Assembly: GCA_018806915.1 (NCBI GenBank)
Contig: JAGKQI010000087.1
Location: forward strand, 806,001-870,000
Origin: Phytophthora colocasiae
Taxonomy: Eukaryota; Oomycota; Peronosporomycetes; Peronosporales; Peronosporaceae
Direction: 5' to 3'
Length of the DNA stretch: 64,000 nt
A model generated the notes under the pieces. It was given only the letters and a program-made list of their open reading frames with translations, had not been told where the DNA came from and did not search any database. The translations under genes and the position numbers were made by a program. This document shows, piece after piece, positions 1-12,075 of the stretch. Every line of letters begins with the position of its first letter. Position 1 is the first letter of the stretch.

Positions 1-1097
1 GCAACACTGCTGGGAGTCTTGTGAATACTCAAACCTGACAGCACACCGTTCCCACCAGATTCTGCCTCAGTAGATCCCAAAGGCTTGGCTGGAGAAGGTG
101 AGGGTGAAGCCGATTTGTGAACAGTAAGTCCAGCCAGCACGCCGCCACCGCTGGAAGGAGTACTCCCCTTATGAACCGTCAATCCTTGCAAAACCGAGCC
201 TGATTTCACTGGAGGCAGCAAGTGGGCTAAATCCGTTGGGTTTGTCGCGCTGCGCGAGCTCCGAGAGCTGTCGGAACGATCCGACATGAGGCGTCCCTCC
301 CGCTGCTGTTGAATGACTTCGTCTTCCTTCAAGTCTCCTCGCTGTAGCGCCGCTGCCGATTCATCCGAAAGTTGTCGACCGAAACCAGGACGGAAGGTTT
401 TCTTCTTTTTCTTCTTCACCGCCTTAGAACTCGATCGCGACGCCGTCGTTCCCGTGCTGCTTGTCACGCTCGTCCTAGAGTATTGTGAGGGATTCAGCGC
501 GTCTGAATTCGACGAAGCTGCTACGTCAAGGTAATTAAAGGATCCGGAGCTTCTGGTGGACTTCCGTTGCTCCCCACCATACGTCGGGATCGTCGGCCCA
601 CCCACAGCTTCGTCATGTACAGGCGCTGGAGCGGCGGGTGCAACATCCAGACCACTAAACAAGCTTCCACCAGTTTGTGCAGGGGCTGCAGCAGGCTGCG
701 GAGCTCCGTAGCCTCCATACTGAGGCTGAGTCTGAGTCTGAGGCTTCGATTGTGGCTGATACCTTCCCGCTCCATTGTTGGCAGCTGGAGGAGCTCTCAC
801 TGACATCCCACCAAACATATCACCAGGAGGAGGAGCTCCCATTGAGCTACCGGTATTATCCTGAGCACTGGAGCCGTAGACTGGTGGGGGATACCCTCCA
901 GCTCCACCAGAAGCTCCTACAGGGTTGGAGGTAGAGGGTCCGGCGGCATTTTGTCCCCCGTAAGGCTTGGACACTGGGGGCGGCAGGTTAAAGAAGCCTC
1001 CACCTGCAGGAGGCTCGTCATTCTGCCCTCCCTGGCGTTGATGGCCAGGGGGTCCGCCCTTGCCGTCTTCCTTGTTCTTGAAGAACCGTCCAAACAT
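1..1097 (-). CDS. Low-complexity Pro/Gly/Ser-rich protein, 5' part only
   Basis: The minus strand is open from an ATG at 1097 to the window edge (365 codons) with no stop, so only the N-terminal part is present. I do not recognise the protein. It begins MFGRFFKNKED, followed by about 190 residues rich in Gly, Pro, Gln and Ser, a Ser/Thr-rich stretch, and a basic KKKKKK run near residue 230. It ends in at least three spaced copies of a short motif, L-x-G-L-(T/S)-(V/I)-H-K (LQGLTVHK, LAGLTVHK, LSGLSIHK). No signal peptide, membrane helix or catalytic motif is visible. An uninterrupted frame over 1 kb, biased composition and regular motif spacing favour a real, probably largely disordered protein. 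It is the only non-transposon, non-ABC gene here and looks undamaged. Confidence 0.75.
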   Translation of the reverse strand, partial: MFGRFFKNKEDGKGGPPGHQRQGGQNDEPPAGGGFFNLPPPVSKPYGGQNAAGPSTSNPVGASGGAGGYPPPVYGSSAQDNTGSSMGAPPPGDMFGGMSVRAPPAANNGAGRYQPQSKPQTQTQPQYGGYGAPQPAAAPAQTGGSLFSGLDVAPAAPAPVHDEAVGGPTIPTYGGEQRKSTRSSGSFNYLDVAASSNSDALNPSQYSRTSVTSSTGTTASRSSSKAVKKKKKKTFRPGFGRQLSDESAAALQRGDLKEDEVIQQQREGRLMSDRSDSSRSSRSATNPTDLAHLLPPVKSGSVLQGLTVHKGSTPSSGGGVLAGLTVHKSASPSPSPAKPLGSTEAESGGNGVLSGLSIHKTPSSV

Positions 1098-1576
1098 GCT
1101 GGGAGATCACGTTAGACTTGGTTTTACTATGGACGAAGAGTGATGGTCACTTTACCGATGGGTCGCTCTTGGAGTCAATTCGCGCGCTTTAATGACAGCT
1201 CCGATGCGACAGGGAGGGGAAAGCGATGGAGAAGTGCCGATCACAAGCACAGAGAGAGGAAACGCCACCAGCGCAGAGAGATGCAGCTCCACGTGGCTTC
1301 CACTAGTCCTGAGCTCAATGCGGATTGGGCTCAAGGAGTGATTTGACTCGCTCAGGATATTTATTATGAGCATGATAATATAAAGTTTGACTCCTGCGTT
1401 GACTTGATACTATAGTGATGTGATAGCAAAATAGTACAAGAAAATAGTAGTAGTAATACTTTCGTCGTCAAGGTAGTTATTTCATGCAGAAGTATAGTAT
1501 GTATTTTAAATGCATTAGTACATTTTCAGGAGTGCATTGTTGTTGCAGCTCAGTTCAACAAATGCCGAGCCGAGAT
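1098..1576. other. Intergenic: 5' side of the low-complexity gene, 3' side of A1
   Basis: No convincing gene. It holds the upstream region of the minus-strand gene starting at 1097 and the 3' flank of A1. On the minus strand a TCACTCTTC stretch about 50 bp before the ATG could be an initiator, but the match is weak. The part next to A1 is AT-rich. Confidence 0.5.
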
Positions 1577-4500
1577 CTACCGCTTCTGGTGGTTGATGTA
1601 GCGCAGTGCGATCAGTCCGAGGACGCGGAAGAGGATGATGCACCCGATCACCACGAAGAAGTAGCGCGTGATATCGTCATGCTCGAAGCCAAAGTACTGC
1701 TCTGTGTACTCCTTGATCGTAATGTGGCCGACAGTAGCAGGCGAGTCGGCCATCGGTTGGCATCCGAGTTGAGACCCGACGTTCTCATACTCCTGAGTCG
1801 TTTCATTCCAGGTCGGTAGTTCGTCACAGTCTGAGAACACGAGAGCTTCCATGATCGATAGAGGGAATCGTAATGGCGAGATCTTGTAGAGCCACGTGTA
1901 GCCTGAAGGGATCGAGTAGGCCGGAGGACTGAAACCCATGAACATCATGAACACCAAATTGAACAGTAGTCCGATAATTGCAGCCACCTCTTCACTTGGC
2001 ATCGCGTAGGCGAACATCATACCCATGTACACTTGCATGAGAACCATCAGCGACATCGCCAGCCAAAACAGTAGTGCCGTACCAAAGCCAGTGAAGCCGA
2101 CGAACGGGTAAAACACTACCGTGAAGAGAGCACCACTGACGAAGCTGTAGGGAATTTCAGCGATTGTTGATCCAACGAAGTACCACAGAGCGTTGTACGT
2201 CTGGGCAGCGCGTTCACGGTAGTATGAAGCACGTTCGGAACAAGCCAGCGGTAGAACGCTCTGGAAATTCATCATAGCTTGGAAGAGAGCAGCGATGAAC
2301 ACCATACCGACACCCGAGTTGAGACCAGAGTAGGAGGCGTAGTCAACGTCCACGAAAGTGAGCCCAAACACGATGGCGAGGAACAGGGCCAGGTACATTC
2401 GCGTGAGGGTGTAGCTGGGTGTTCGCCAGTACATTTGAATGAAGCGCCACACCACAAACTTCATCTGCGTCTTCGAATCAGCAGCACGTTTCTCCGAGTA
2501 GACCATCTCCGGGAGATCCGGGGATGGAACGGTGATACCTTCCTTCGCCATGTTAGCAACAAGAGATCGGTTAAGTGCACTGTTGCGGAAGCACTGCACG
2601 AAATCCGTACTGTCAGCCGCTGTGTTTCCAACACCGGCACCGATACACTCGAGCATCCATGTGGCCGGGTTGTATCCGACCGGCAACGGAGATACACCTG
2701 GGATTCCCTCGAAGTAGTCGATCAAGTTACGACACTTCTTTCCGAGATCACCATAGAACACAGTCTCACCGCCACGCTTGAGTAGAAGCAAGTTGTCGAA
2801 GAGGTAGAACACCTCCGACGAAGGCTGGTGAATCGCGCAAATAATGGTACGACCAGAGTCGGCCACCTTGCGAACACCATCCATGATGATCTTGGCCGAA
2901 CGAGCATCCAAACCACTCGTCGGTTCATCCAGGAAAATCACACTCGGTTGTGCAGCAAGCTCCACACCGATTGTCAAACGCTTCATCTGCTCCACGGAGC
3001 TGCCACGGATGATCTGGTCAGCAATGTCTTCCAGTCCCAATAGTTCAATGCACTCGTTCACCGAATCGTACTTCTTAGCATCAGGGATCGATGCATCCTG
3101 ACGCAGGAACGAACTGAACGTCAAAGCTTCACGAATGGTAGCAGCTTCCGAGTGCACATCCATTTGCTCACAGACTGTGAGTCACAGTATCCTGTGCATC
3201 GACGGATAGCGAGGTCGTTGGCCTCGTAGCCATTCAGCAGAATCTTACCAGTGATCTTGCCCGATGTCTTACGACCGGCGATGACGTCCATCAGTGTCGT
3301 CTTGCCAGCACCTGATGATCCCATAAGAGCAGTGATCGATCCTGGAACAGCAAATCCGTTGATGCCCTTCAATAGTTCAAGCTGCTCGCTCGGGTTCTTA
3401 GGATTCGGCACGAAGTAGTGTAGGTCTTCGAATGCCATAGTCACGGGGATAAAGTTCTTCTCGCGAGTGTCCAGCTCTACCACGTAGTCTCCAGTGGTGT
3501 TGGACGTGGAACTCTTGGGTGTCCTCATGATGGCGTATGATTCATCTTCGATCGGTTTCTCAGACACATCGACGTTCTCCGGGGCTTCATAGCGTAGGTA
3601 TTCCAATCCGACGAAGGAGAGGAACATGAACAGGATGTAAACAGCAACTATGTAGACGATGCCGTACACGATCCAGTACTTCTCTGTCTCGATGCCGAAC
3701 AGGTCCAAGTAGTACGCACCCATTGTCATCCCGTAGTCCTTGCAGTAGTCAACACCGTCATAAACGCAGACGTCCATGTTGTCCGAACGGTATTGATTGA
3801 TGGACAACGCACGGATACTCCAAGTCATAGGACTGATCCAGTGTGCCCAAATGAGGTAGTCTGTAATTTGGCTCTTGGTCACGATAAAACCAGCAAAGAT
3901 GACAAACACCAGCACTGTCATCATACCCAAAGGGGTCACGACATTCTAGTTCGGTCCAATAGAACTCAGGAAGAAGAACCACATTCCCATTGCCAGGTTC
4001 ATGACAAGGAGCACGAACTCGAAGATGATGAACAGTTGAAACTCGGACTCGAAGCCACACAGCCAATACACCAGCGACCCAAAGATGGATGTCTCGACCA
4101 GCGCCAAGGGAATCTGACTTGCTGAAGTAGCGAGGACATACGATGCCGTACGGAAGAAGTTGGCGCCGCGTTGCTTGTAGAAAATCTCGCGCTCTGCCAT
4201 GTACGTTGGAATCTGAGACGATTGACCCATAGACAAGAACATGACGGAGGAGAAGACGACTCCTAACACCACCGACACTTGCGTTGGGTCGAAGTCGTAG
4301 AACACCGTACAGAACAACAGTCCCATGATGAAAATCATTAGCACGCGGCCAAAGATGAACGGTTTGTTGCGGTATGTGATGGTGAGTTGCCGACGCAGCA
4401 ACGTCATGGTGCTGTCCATGAACGACTGACTGAACGTGGGCATGGGCTTCATGTTCTTCTCGACGCTTCCCAACAGCTCTGGGTCGTGCGGGGACTCCAG

Positions 4501-5700
4501 TGCGTACATGTTCTCCGCGTAGATGTGCGAGTCGCGGAATGCTTGGGCGAACTCACTCGCACGTCGTGGTTGCTTCGTCGGATGTTCGACCTGGTACTGG
4601 TACTGCTCCCGTGTGCCTAAGTCCAACAAGTAGTCAGCGATGTCACGCTGAGGCGGACATTTGAAGCCGAGAGTCTCGAAGAACCCTTCCACCTGGTTGC
4701 ATGGGCCGTGGTACATGAGTTGGCCTTCGTTCAAGATCATGACGTCGTCGAACAGTGCGAATACCTCGGGTGAAGGCTGCAGTAGAGCGATCACCACGGT
4801 CTTACGCAGCTTGTGTGCCACACTACGTTGCGTGTTGATAATATCGTACGTAGCGGCACTGTCGAGACCCGTACTGATCTCGTCCATGAGCGTCACGTAC
4901 TTGGTACCGAATTCCATCTCGCCGGTCGTCACGCGCTTGCGTTCACCACCGGAAACGCCACGGGTCATGGCGTCACCTACGATCGTGTCCTGGCAGTTCT
5001 GCAGTCCTAGCTGCTGGATAATTACATCCGGGTAGTGTGCAAACATGGCACTTGCAGCTCTCAGAGCCTCCTCGTTCTCCTCTGGAGTTCCTTAAGACAA
5101 CATCTTCTTGCCGTGCTCGGAAAGCTCAGCGCCACAGAACTGATGGGCGTACTGGAGCGTCTCCTTGACGGTTAGTACGGGGTAGTGCTTGTCCCGTTGG
5201 TTCACGTACGCCACGAACTGCGGTAGAGTCTTGATGATCTGCTCGCGCTGGACGTTGTTGAACGAGATGTTGCCCTCCACTGTGATGTTCTTGCCCATGG
5301 GGAACCGAGCACTGAGCATTTTCAACAGAGCGGACTTGCCGGATCCAGGCTGACCCAGCAACAGGGTGATCTTCCCGGGGGAGAACATACCACTGACATC
5401 CTTGAGAATCTCCTTGCGTACTACGCGCGTTTTGGGGCTGACGAAGGTCTTCTTCAACGTGTTCGGAATGGTGGGTAACTCGTTCTTTGAGTTATCATCG
5501 TCCACTACGACAACGTCAGCCGTGACCGACAGGTTGCTGAACCGCACGTCCATCTGTGGCATGGAAGAGCCTAACGCCCTACTGATCTTAGTAGCGATGT
5601 GGTCGTGCAAGACCAGAGGCCCCTCAGCCATTAGGGCTGTGCCGGACTCGTACCCGAGCCGCTTGTCAGTGGCCGGGGATACCGGAATCGTCGTTGTCAT
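1577..5700 (-). pseudogene. PDR/ABCG full transporter A1, three disabling lesions
   Basis: Full-length relative of a pleiotropic drug resistance exporter: NBD1 (Walker A GQPGSGKS, signature VSGGERKRV, Walker B LMDEISTGLD), six-helix TMD1, NBD2 (GSSGAGKTT, DEPTSGLD), TMD2, ending in NHQKR. The ATG at 5700 matches A4. Reading is broken by TAA at 5092-5094 (CAA, Gln, in A4), TAG at 3946-3948 (GAG, Glu, in A4), and a 14-nt insertion at 3174-3187 that shifts the frame at NBD2 CTGYC before coding resumes at MDVHSEA. The serine codon that became a stop in A4 is intact here. By my count the first 202 residues differ from A4 at only seven positions, so the two are recent duplicates in inverted orientation. 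Sequencing error could explain single sites but not easily all three. Confidence 0.9.
3167..3188. other. Palindromic 14-nt insertion in A1, possible excision footprint
   Basis: A4 and A6 read TACTGTGAGCAAATG (coding sense) here. In A1 the plus strand reads CTCACAG, then ACTGTGAG, then TCACAGT. The middle block is the exact reverse complement of the site 8-mer CTCACAGT, and TCACAG is repeated on both sides. A palindromic filler of this kind can be left when a DNA transposon excises. Templated end-joining is the alternative. Confidence 0.5.
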
Positions 5701-5739
5701 CGTTGTTTTGTCCTGGATCGGCTTGAGAGCTAGTCAGGA

Positions 5740-5755
5740 AATTCGAGAATGAATT
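5740..5755 (-). promoter_or_regulatory. Oomycete initiator plus flanking element before A1
   Basis: The minus strand reads TTCATTCTCGAATTT, close to the 16-nt oomycete core promoter consensus GCTCATTYYNCAWTTT. It lies about 40 bp upstream of the A1 ATG and is the same block as before A4. Confidence 0.6.
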
Positions 5756-6061
5756 TACTACCCCGACAAACGGACAGAGCTTTGAACACGAACGTGACAA
5801 GGCTTGGCAGTAGTTGACGCCGCCATCGACAAACAACGGCGTCAGCTAAACTAGCGCTTACCAGCACTGTAAGTTGACGGCATTCAAGCGGTGCTTATCC
5901 CTCAGAACGTTGCAATTGGTCAAAGCAGTATCGATTATTACTGTATCACAGCAAATTGTCGTCATCAACCAGCGGCGTCAACTCGAATGTTTACCAGATC
6001 TGCAAGTTGACGGCATTCTCCACTTTTGGGGTCCTGTAGTCAACATATCCAGTGTGTCGCT
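5756..6061. other. Intergenic: A1 upstream region and A2 3' flank
   Basis: No gene. GTTGACGGCATTC-like blocks recur (about 5872 and 6004), as does GGCGTCA(A/G)CT. The A1-proximal part resembles the A4 upstream region (CAAAGCTC, GTCCG and the initiator), so the duplication that produced A1 and A4 included promoter sequence. Confidence 0.5.
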
Positions 6062-9000
6062 CTACTTTTTCTGGTGGTTGATGTAGCGTAGCGCTAGTGC
6101 TGCCCAGATGCGGAACAGCACAATAATGCCGATCGTGATGCCGAAGTTGCGCGCGATCTGGTTGTGCTTGAAGCCGAAGTACTCCTCCGTGTACTCCTTG
6201 ATGGTGATATGCCCCACAGTCTCCGGCGCATTCGTCATGGGCTGGCAACCGACCTGCGAGTTCACGTTGATGTACGACTGCGAAGCTTCATCCCATGTTG
6301 GAAGGTGGTCGCAGTCGGAGAAGACCAGTGCCATCAGGATGGACATGGGGAACTTGATGGGGCAGATATCATACAGCCACGTGTAGGCGGATGGAATTGC
6401 GTACGCTGGGGGGGCTGAAGCCAACGAACACCATGAAGATGGCGTTGAAGAGAACACCAACAATATTAGCCACCTCTTCACTGGGTAGCGCGTACGAGAA
6501 AAACTGGCCAAGGTAAACTTCCATCAGCACCAAGAGCGAGCACGCGAGCCAGAAGAGCACAGCCGGAGTAAAACCCGTGAAGCCAACGAAGTAGTAGAAG
6601 ATGAACGTGAACAGGAAAGTACTGATGAAGCAGTACGGGATCTCTGCAGCTGTTGAGCCCATTAAGTACCAGAAGGCGTTGTACGTCTGAGAAGCGCGCT
6701 CGCGGTAGTATGACGCTCGTTCGGCGCAGCTCAGGGGCATGACACTCTGGAACACTGCCATGGAGCTGAACAACGACGCCAAGAACACCATACCCACACC
6801 CGAGTTCAAGCCCGAATAGGACGCAAAGCCACTGTTGCCGACGAAAATGAGCCCAAAAAGCAACGCCAAGAATACGGCGAGGTACATGCGCGTCAAGTTG
6901 TAGCTCGGAGTGCGCCAGTACATCTGCATGAAGCGAGTCACCACAAATTTCATTTGGGTCATCGAGCTGGCAGCACGCTTCTGACTGAACACCATTTTAG
7001 GCAGGTTGGGGGACGGAATAGTGATCCCTTCCTTAGCCAAGTTTGAAATCAGCAGTTCACTTTGAGGGCTGTTCTTGAAGTAGCTCACAAAGTCCATACT
7101 ATCAGCGGCTGAGTTACCGACACCAGCACCGATACACTCCAGCATCCACGTGGCCGGGTTGTATCCGACCGGCAACGGAGATACACCTGGGATTCCCTCG
7201 AAGTAGTCGATCAAGTTACGACACTTCTTTCCGAGATCACCGTAGAACACAGTCTCACCACCACGCTTGAGTAGAAGCAAGTTGTCGAACAGGTAGAACA
7301 CCTCCGACGAAGGCTGGTGGATGGTGCAGATAATGGTACGACCAGAGTCGGCCACCTTACGAACACCATCCATGATGATCTTGGCCGAACGAGCATCCAA
7401 ACCACTCGTTGTGTATTTTCCGCGTGCAGTGAGCTATGTGTAGCGAAGCGAATGGAACAAGCGGAAAAAGGTTTTTCCTGATGAAGGAAGGCTCTAATTC
7501 GGGATCCAACCGCTCTTCTCGGACAAGACTCAAGTGGATGCAACTGCCGGAGTTTTGGCCAGCCTCGCGTCCTCGCAGGCAGAGTTCTCCGTGCAGTCGT
7601 GGTTCATTTCGGTTCAAGCTTCGCAGCGAGCAGGCCACGCTCAGCCCTCGCCCGACGTCTCCTGCGACAGCTCAGCGCCGACCGTCAAGCACAAGTGCTT
7701 CACAGCAATGCTTACGGCGCGCGCCAGTTTTTCAAGAACCGCAATCGAGTGTTCCACGCGACGATCAAACACACGCCCACCGCGTTATCGACTGCTACGG
7801 CAGCAGACTCGAGTATGCTCCGTTGGTGAATGTGGTGGGTGCTGATCGGCTTCCGTCCTGATCCCGCCGGAACGCTCAAAAATTATTCATCTTGGGAGCT
7901 TCTCGCGTCCCAACGGGATCAGTCCTCTTCACACAACGTCAAGTTCGGCACCAACTCGGTGGTTGAGCCGAGGTTTCTTCCTTCAACACGGTTCAAGGCT
8001 GTCAACAGTAATCATCCGTCACGCTACCCACAGGAACTCCGATCACAGACTCCCACGAATCTGGCAGACACCACGTCGGGATTGCCTACCACGGGCTGCA
8101 CCTACCTCAAGGTAGTGTACGTGGCCGAGTAAATGACTCGCGAGTCTCGCCTGTCCGGTCAGCAAGAGCGATGATTCACTGCAGTGCGACCAAGAATTGT
8201 TGCTACGGAAGGAAACCTTCGAGGCTCCCATGAATCAACCATCGACTTCAACTAGCTGGACACCATCCTCGTGAGTACGTTCTGATTGCCTTCCTGCCTA
8301 CTATTAGCTTGGGGGCAGTGATTCACTCCGGTACGGACCATTAATTTTGGGGGTTGCCACTCGGCACCTTGCTCACGCAAAGCCCCTCATGACAATGGAC
8401 CTTAACCGAAATGAATCACTTTGCCCCAAAGCCTGTATGATTGATATGGAAATGTGTATTTTCCGCGTGCAGTGAGCTATGTGTAGCGAAGCGAATGGAA
8501 CAAGCGGAAAAAGGTTTTTCCTGATGAAGGAAGGCTCTAATTCGGGATCCAACCGCTCTTCTCGGACAAGACTCAAGTGGATGCAACTGCCGGAGTTTTG
8601 GCCAGCCTCGCGTCCTCGCAGGCAGAGTTCTCCGTGCAGTCGTGGTTCATTTCGGTTCAAGCTTCGCAGCGAGCAGGCCACGCTCAGCCCTCGCCCGACG
8701 TCTCCTGCGACAGCTCAGCGCCGACCGTCAAGCACAAGTGCTTCACAGCAATGCTTACGGCGCGCGCCAGTTTTTCAACCCGCCCACCATCCCATGGGGG
8801 TTGCCACTCGGCACCTTTCTCACGCAAAGCCCCTCATGACAATGGACCTTAACCGAAATGAATCACTTTGCCCCAAAGCCTGTATGATTGATATGGAAAT
8901 GTGTATTTTCCGCGTGCAGTGAGCTATGTGTAGCGAAGCGAATGGAACAAGCGGAAAAAGGTTTTTCCTGATGAAGGAAGGCTCTAATTCGGGATCCAAC

Positions 9001-12000
9001 CGCTCTTCTCGGACAAGACTCAAGTGGATGCAACTGCCGGAGTTTTGGCCAGCCTCGCGTCCACGCAGGCAGAGTTCTCCGTGCAGTCGTGGTTCATTTC
9101 GGTTCAAGCTTCGCAGCGAGCAGGCCACGCTCAGCCCTCGCCCGACGTCTCCTGCGACAGCTCAGCGCCGACCGTCAAGCACAAGTGCTTCACAGCAATG
9201 CTTACGGCGCGCGCCAGTTTTTCAACCCGCCCACCATCCCATGGGGGTTGCCACTCGGCACCTTTCTCACGCAAAGCCCCTCATGACAATGGACCTTAAC
9301 CGAAATGAATCACTTTGCCCCAAAGCCTGTATGATTGATATGGAAACGGAAAATCACACTCGGTTGGGCAGCGAGCTCCACACCAATGGTCAAACGCTTC
9401 ATCTGCTCCACAGAGCTGCCACGGATGATCTGGTCAGCGATGTCTTCCAGTCCCAATAGTTCAATGCACTCGTTCACCGAATCGTACTTCTTAGCATCAG
9501 GGATTGATGCATCCTGACGCAGGAACGAACTGAACGTCAAAGCTTCACGAGCTTCCGAGTGCACATCCATTTGCTCACAGTATCCTGTGCATCGACGGAT
9601 AGCGAGGTCGTTGGCCTCGTAGCCATTCAGCAGAATCTTACCAGTGATCTTGCCTGATGTCTTACGACCGGCAATGACATCGCACCTGAAGAACCCATGA
9701 GAGCGGTGATTGATCCTGGAACAGCAAATCCGTTGATCCCCTTCAACAGCTCAAGTTGCTCCTTAGAGTTCTTCGGGTTCGGTACGAAATAGTGCAGGTC
9801 CTGGAAGGCTACCGTCACAGGGGTGAAGTTCTTTTCGCGATCTTCTGTTGGTAGATCGAGAATAACATCGCCAGCTTTACCAGTACCCTTCGGAGTTTCA
9901 GTGAGCGCGTATGAATCATCCTCGGTTGATTTTGCTGACACGTCGACGTTCTCCGGAGTCTCGTAGCGAACATATTCGAGCGCTAGGTACGAAAGGTACA
10001 TGAAGAACACGTAGATAACGACGAGGTAGATAATACCGTACGCTACCCACGCTTTTCCGCTTGCGAAGTCGTATGTGTTCAGATAGTACTCGCCCATGTT
10101 AAGCCCATAACTTGTGCAGTAGTCCACACCTTTGTAGACGCAGACATCAAGCTCACTGGATCGGTATTGGTTGACAGCTAAAGCCCTGAGTGCCCATGCA
10201 AGGGGACTGAGCCAATGCAGCCAAATCAAGTAGTCTGGAATCTGGCTTTTGAGTACGATAAAGCCCGCAAAAATGACGAACACGAGGATAGACGCCATAT
10301 TCACTGGCATGACGACGTTGGCGTTCGGACACACTGCAGCAAGGAAGAAGAACCACATGCCCATAGCCAAGTTAGCCAGAAAGACGATGACCAGGAACAA
10401 AATGTAGAGCTTCGCCTCGGATGCAAACCCGCAGATCCAGTACACGATCGACCCGAAGATGAGCGTCTCCGCTATTGCCAGTGGAATTTGACTGAGCGTC
10501 GTGGCTAGGACGTACGACCCCGTTCGAAAGAAGTTGGCTCCGCGTTGCTTGTAGAAAACTGTTCGGCCGGAGATATAGACGGGAGTTTGGGAGCCCTGAC
10601 TCCAATAACAACTGAAACCTGCGTCGGGTCGAACTGGTAGAAAACCGTGCAGTAGATGAAGCCCATGATGATGACCATCAGCAACCGCCCGAAAATGAAC
10701 GGTTTGTTTCGGTACGTGATCATCAACGCTCGCTTCTGGAGCTCCCAGACACTAGCCAACATCGATTGGTGAAAGGTGGGAAGCGGATCGATAATGTCCT
10801 TCGCACTTGTCACCAGCTTTGGATCGTAAGGCCCCTCCAGAATGTGCAAAGTCTCCTCATACATTTGAGTCCGGCGAAAACACTCGGCAAACTCACTGGC
10901 ACTTCGTGGTTGCTTCGCAGGATGAGGGACTTCATACCGGTCCTGCTGTTTTGTACCGAGATCCAACAGATAATCGGCAATGTCACGCCCCGGTGGGCAT
11001 TTGAACCCAAGCGTCTCGAAATACCCCTCAACTTTACTGCATGGTCCGTGGTACATGAGTTCGCCGTCGTTCAAGATCATCACGTCGTCGAACAGTGCGA
11101 AAATCTCCGGCGACGGCTGAAGCAACGCTATCACCACCGTCTTATGGAGTGTATGAGCTACGCTGCGTTGTGTCGCGATGATATCGAAGGTAGCAGCACT
11201 ATCCAAACCCGTACTGATCTCGTCCATGAGCGACACATACTTCATGCCAAACTCCATCTCACTAGTCGTCACACGTTTGCGTTCTCCGCCGGATACACCT
11301 CGCAGCATGGCGTCCCCTACAATAGTGTCCTTACAGACTTTCAGTCCATACTGCTCCATAACGACATCAGTGAAGTGAGCGAAAATGGATTTGGCATCTT
11401 CCAGAGCTTGAGCATCATCATGACGCGACCACATGTCAAGCATCCCTTTGCCTTGCTTCAGAAGCTCACCACCACAGAATTTACTGGCAAACTCCAGCGT
11501 TTCAGTGACAGTCAACGTCGCGGAGTGGTAGTCACGTTGACCCACGTACGCCACAAACTGCGGTAGACGATCAACGAGTTCGTCCCTGGGGATACTGTTG
11601 AACGAGACATCACCCTCCAGAGTGATGTTCTTGGCCATTGGGAACCGACCACCGAGAACTTTCATCAAAGCAGACTTACCGGAGCCAGGTTGGCCGAGCA
11701 ACAACGTGATTTTACCCGGCGTAAAGCGTCCACTTACGTTCCTGAGGATCTGCTTGCGAACTGTCAGCTTCTTCGGTCCCATCAACGTTTTCTTCAGTTC
11801 GTTTGGGAGCGTTGGGAGCTCGTACTTAGTCGCTTGGTCGTCAGCAACGACGATGTCAGCCGATAGCGACAGGTTGATGAAGCGCACCTCCATCTCTGGC
11901 AGTGGACTCCCCATTGCCCGCTCGATTCTGTTCGCCATAACTTCGTGCAGAGCCTGGGAGCCTTGCTCCATGAGGGTTTTACCCGACGCGGAGTTGAGTT

Positions 12001-12031
12001 CGGGGATAGCTTGAACTGGTTCGGTGATCAT
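6062..12031 (-). pseudogene. PDR/ABCG full transporter A2, interrupted by a repeat array
   Basis: Starts at the ATG at 12031 (MITEPVQAIPELNS); an in-frame upstream extension has no ATG. Residues run through NBD1 (GQPGSGKS, VSGGERKRV, LMDEISTGLD) into TMD1. Lesions in coding order: a frameshifting deletion near 10590 removing the end of one helix; a deletion near 9685 removing most of the NBD2 Walker A (GSSGA joined directly to MSLPVV) with a frameshift; a 9-nt in-frame loss near 9551 (MDVHSEA joined to REALT); replacement of the Walker B LDEP sequence by the repeat array at 7410-9347; and a run of seven C on the coding strand (6408-6414), where related copies imply six, shifting the frame in FSPPAY. 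Coding ends at 6062 with NHQKK. It is clearly non-functional. The stretch around 7140-7410 is almost identical to A1, whereas sequence on either side is more divergent. Confidence 0.88.
7410..9347. repeat. Tandem array of a 447-bp unit inserted in A2 NBD2
   Basis: Three head-to-tail units start with TGTGTATTTTCCGCGTG and end with GATATGGAAA: 7410-8452, 8453-8899 and 8900-9346. Units 2 and 3 are exactly 447 bp apart and almost identical. Unit 1 has the same first 326 bp and last 104 bp, but its middle (7736-8348, 613 bp) is replaced in units 2 and 3 by 17 bp. Open frames inside (starting MCSEANG on plus, MACSLRS on minus) match nothing I know and are probably chance. The ends lack LTR TG...CA form, clear inverted repeats or a target duplication; about 11 bp of A2 at the site are missing. 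It could be a non-autonomous element or a satellite seed. Confidence 0.8.
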
Positions 12032-12059
12032 CTCCTTGTCGACTTGAATCCAAGACTGG

Positions 12060-12075
12060 AAAATCAATAATGAAC
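12060..12075 (-). promoter_or_regulatory. Weak initiator-like block before A2
   Basis: The minus strand reads TTCATTATTGATTTT about 30-45 bp upstream of the A2 ATG. It matches the TCATT and A-T-T-T parts of the oomycete core promoter seen before the other copies, but is the poorest match of the set. Confidence 0.35.

Noticed and set aside
7410..9347. LTR or Helitron interpretation of the 447-bp array
   Set aside because: No TG...CA termini, primer-binding site or target duplication for an LTR; no TC start and CTRR hairpin end for a Helitron.
7436..9459. Repeated open frames beginning MCSEANG and MACSLRS as genes
   Set aside because: They exist only because the repeat unit is tandem. They have no recognisable domain, overlap on both strands and end at unit junctions.
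10766..11566. 266-codon plus-strand frame opposite A2 NBD1
   Set aside because: Antisense shadow of a conserved ABC coding region. Similar shadows occur opposite the other copies and show no independent motifs.
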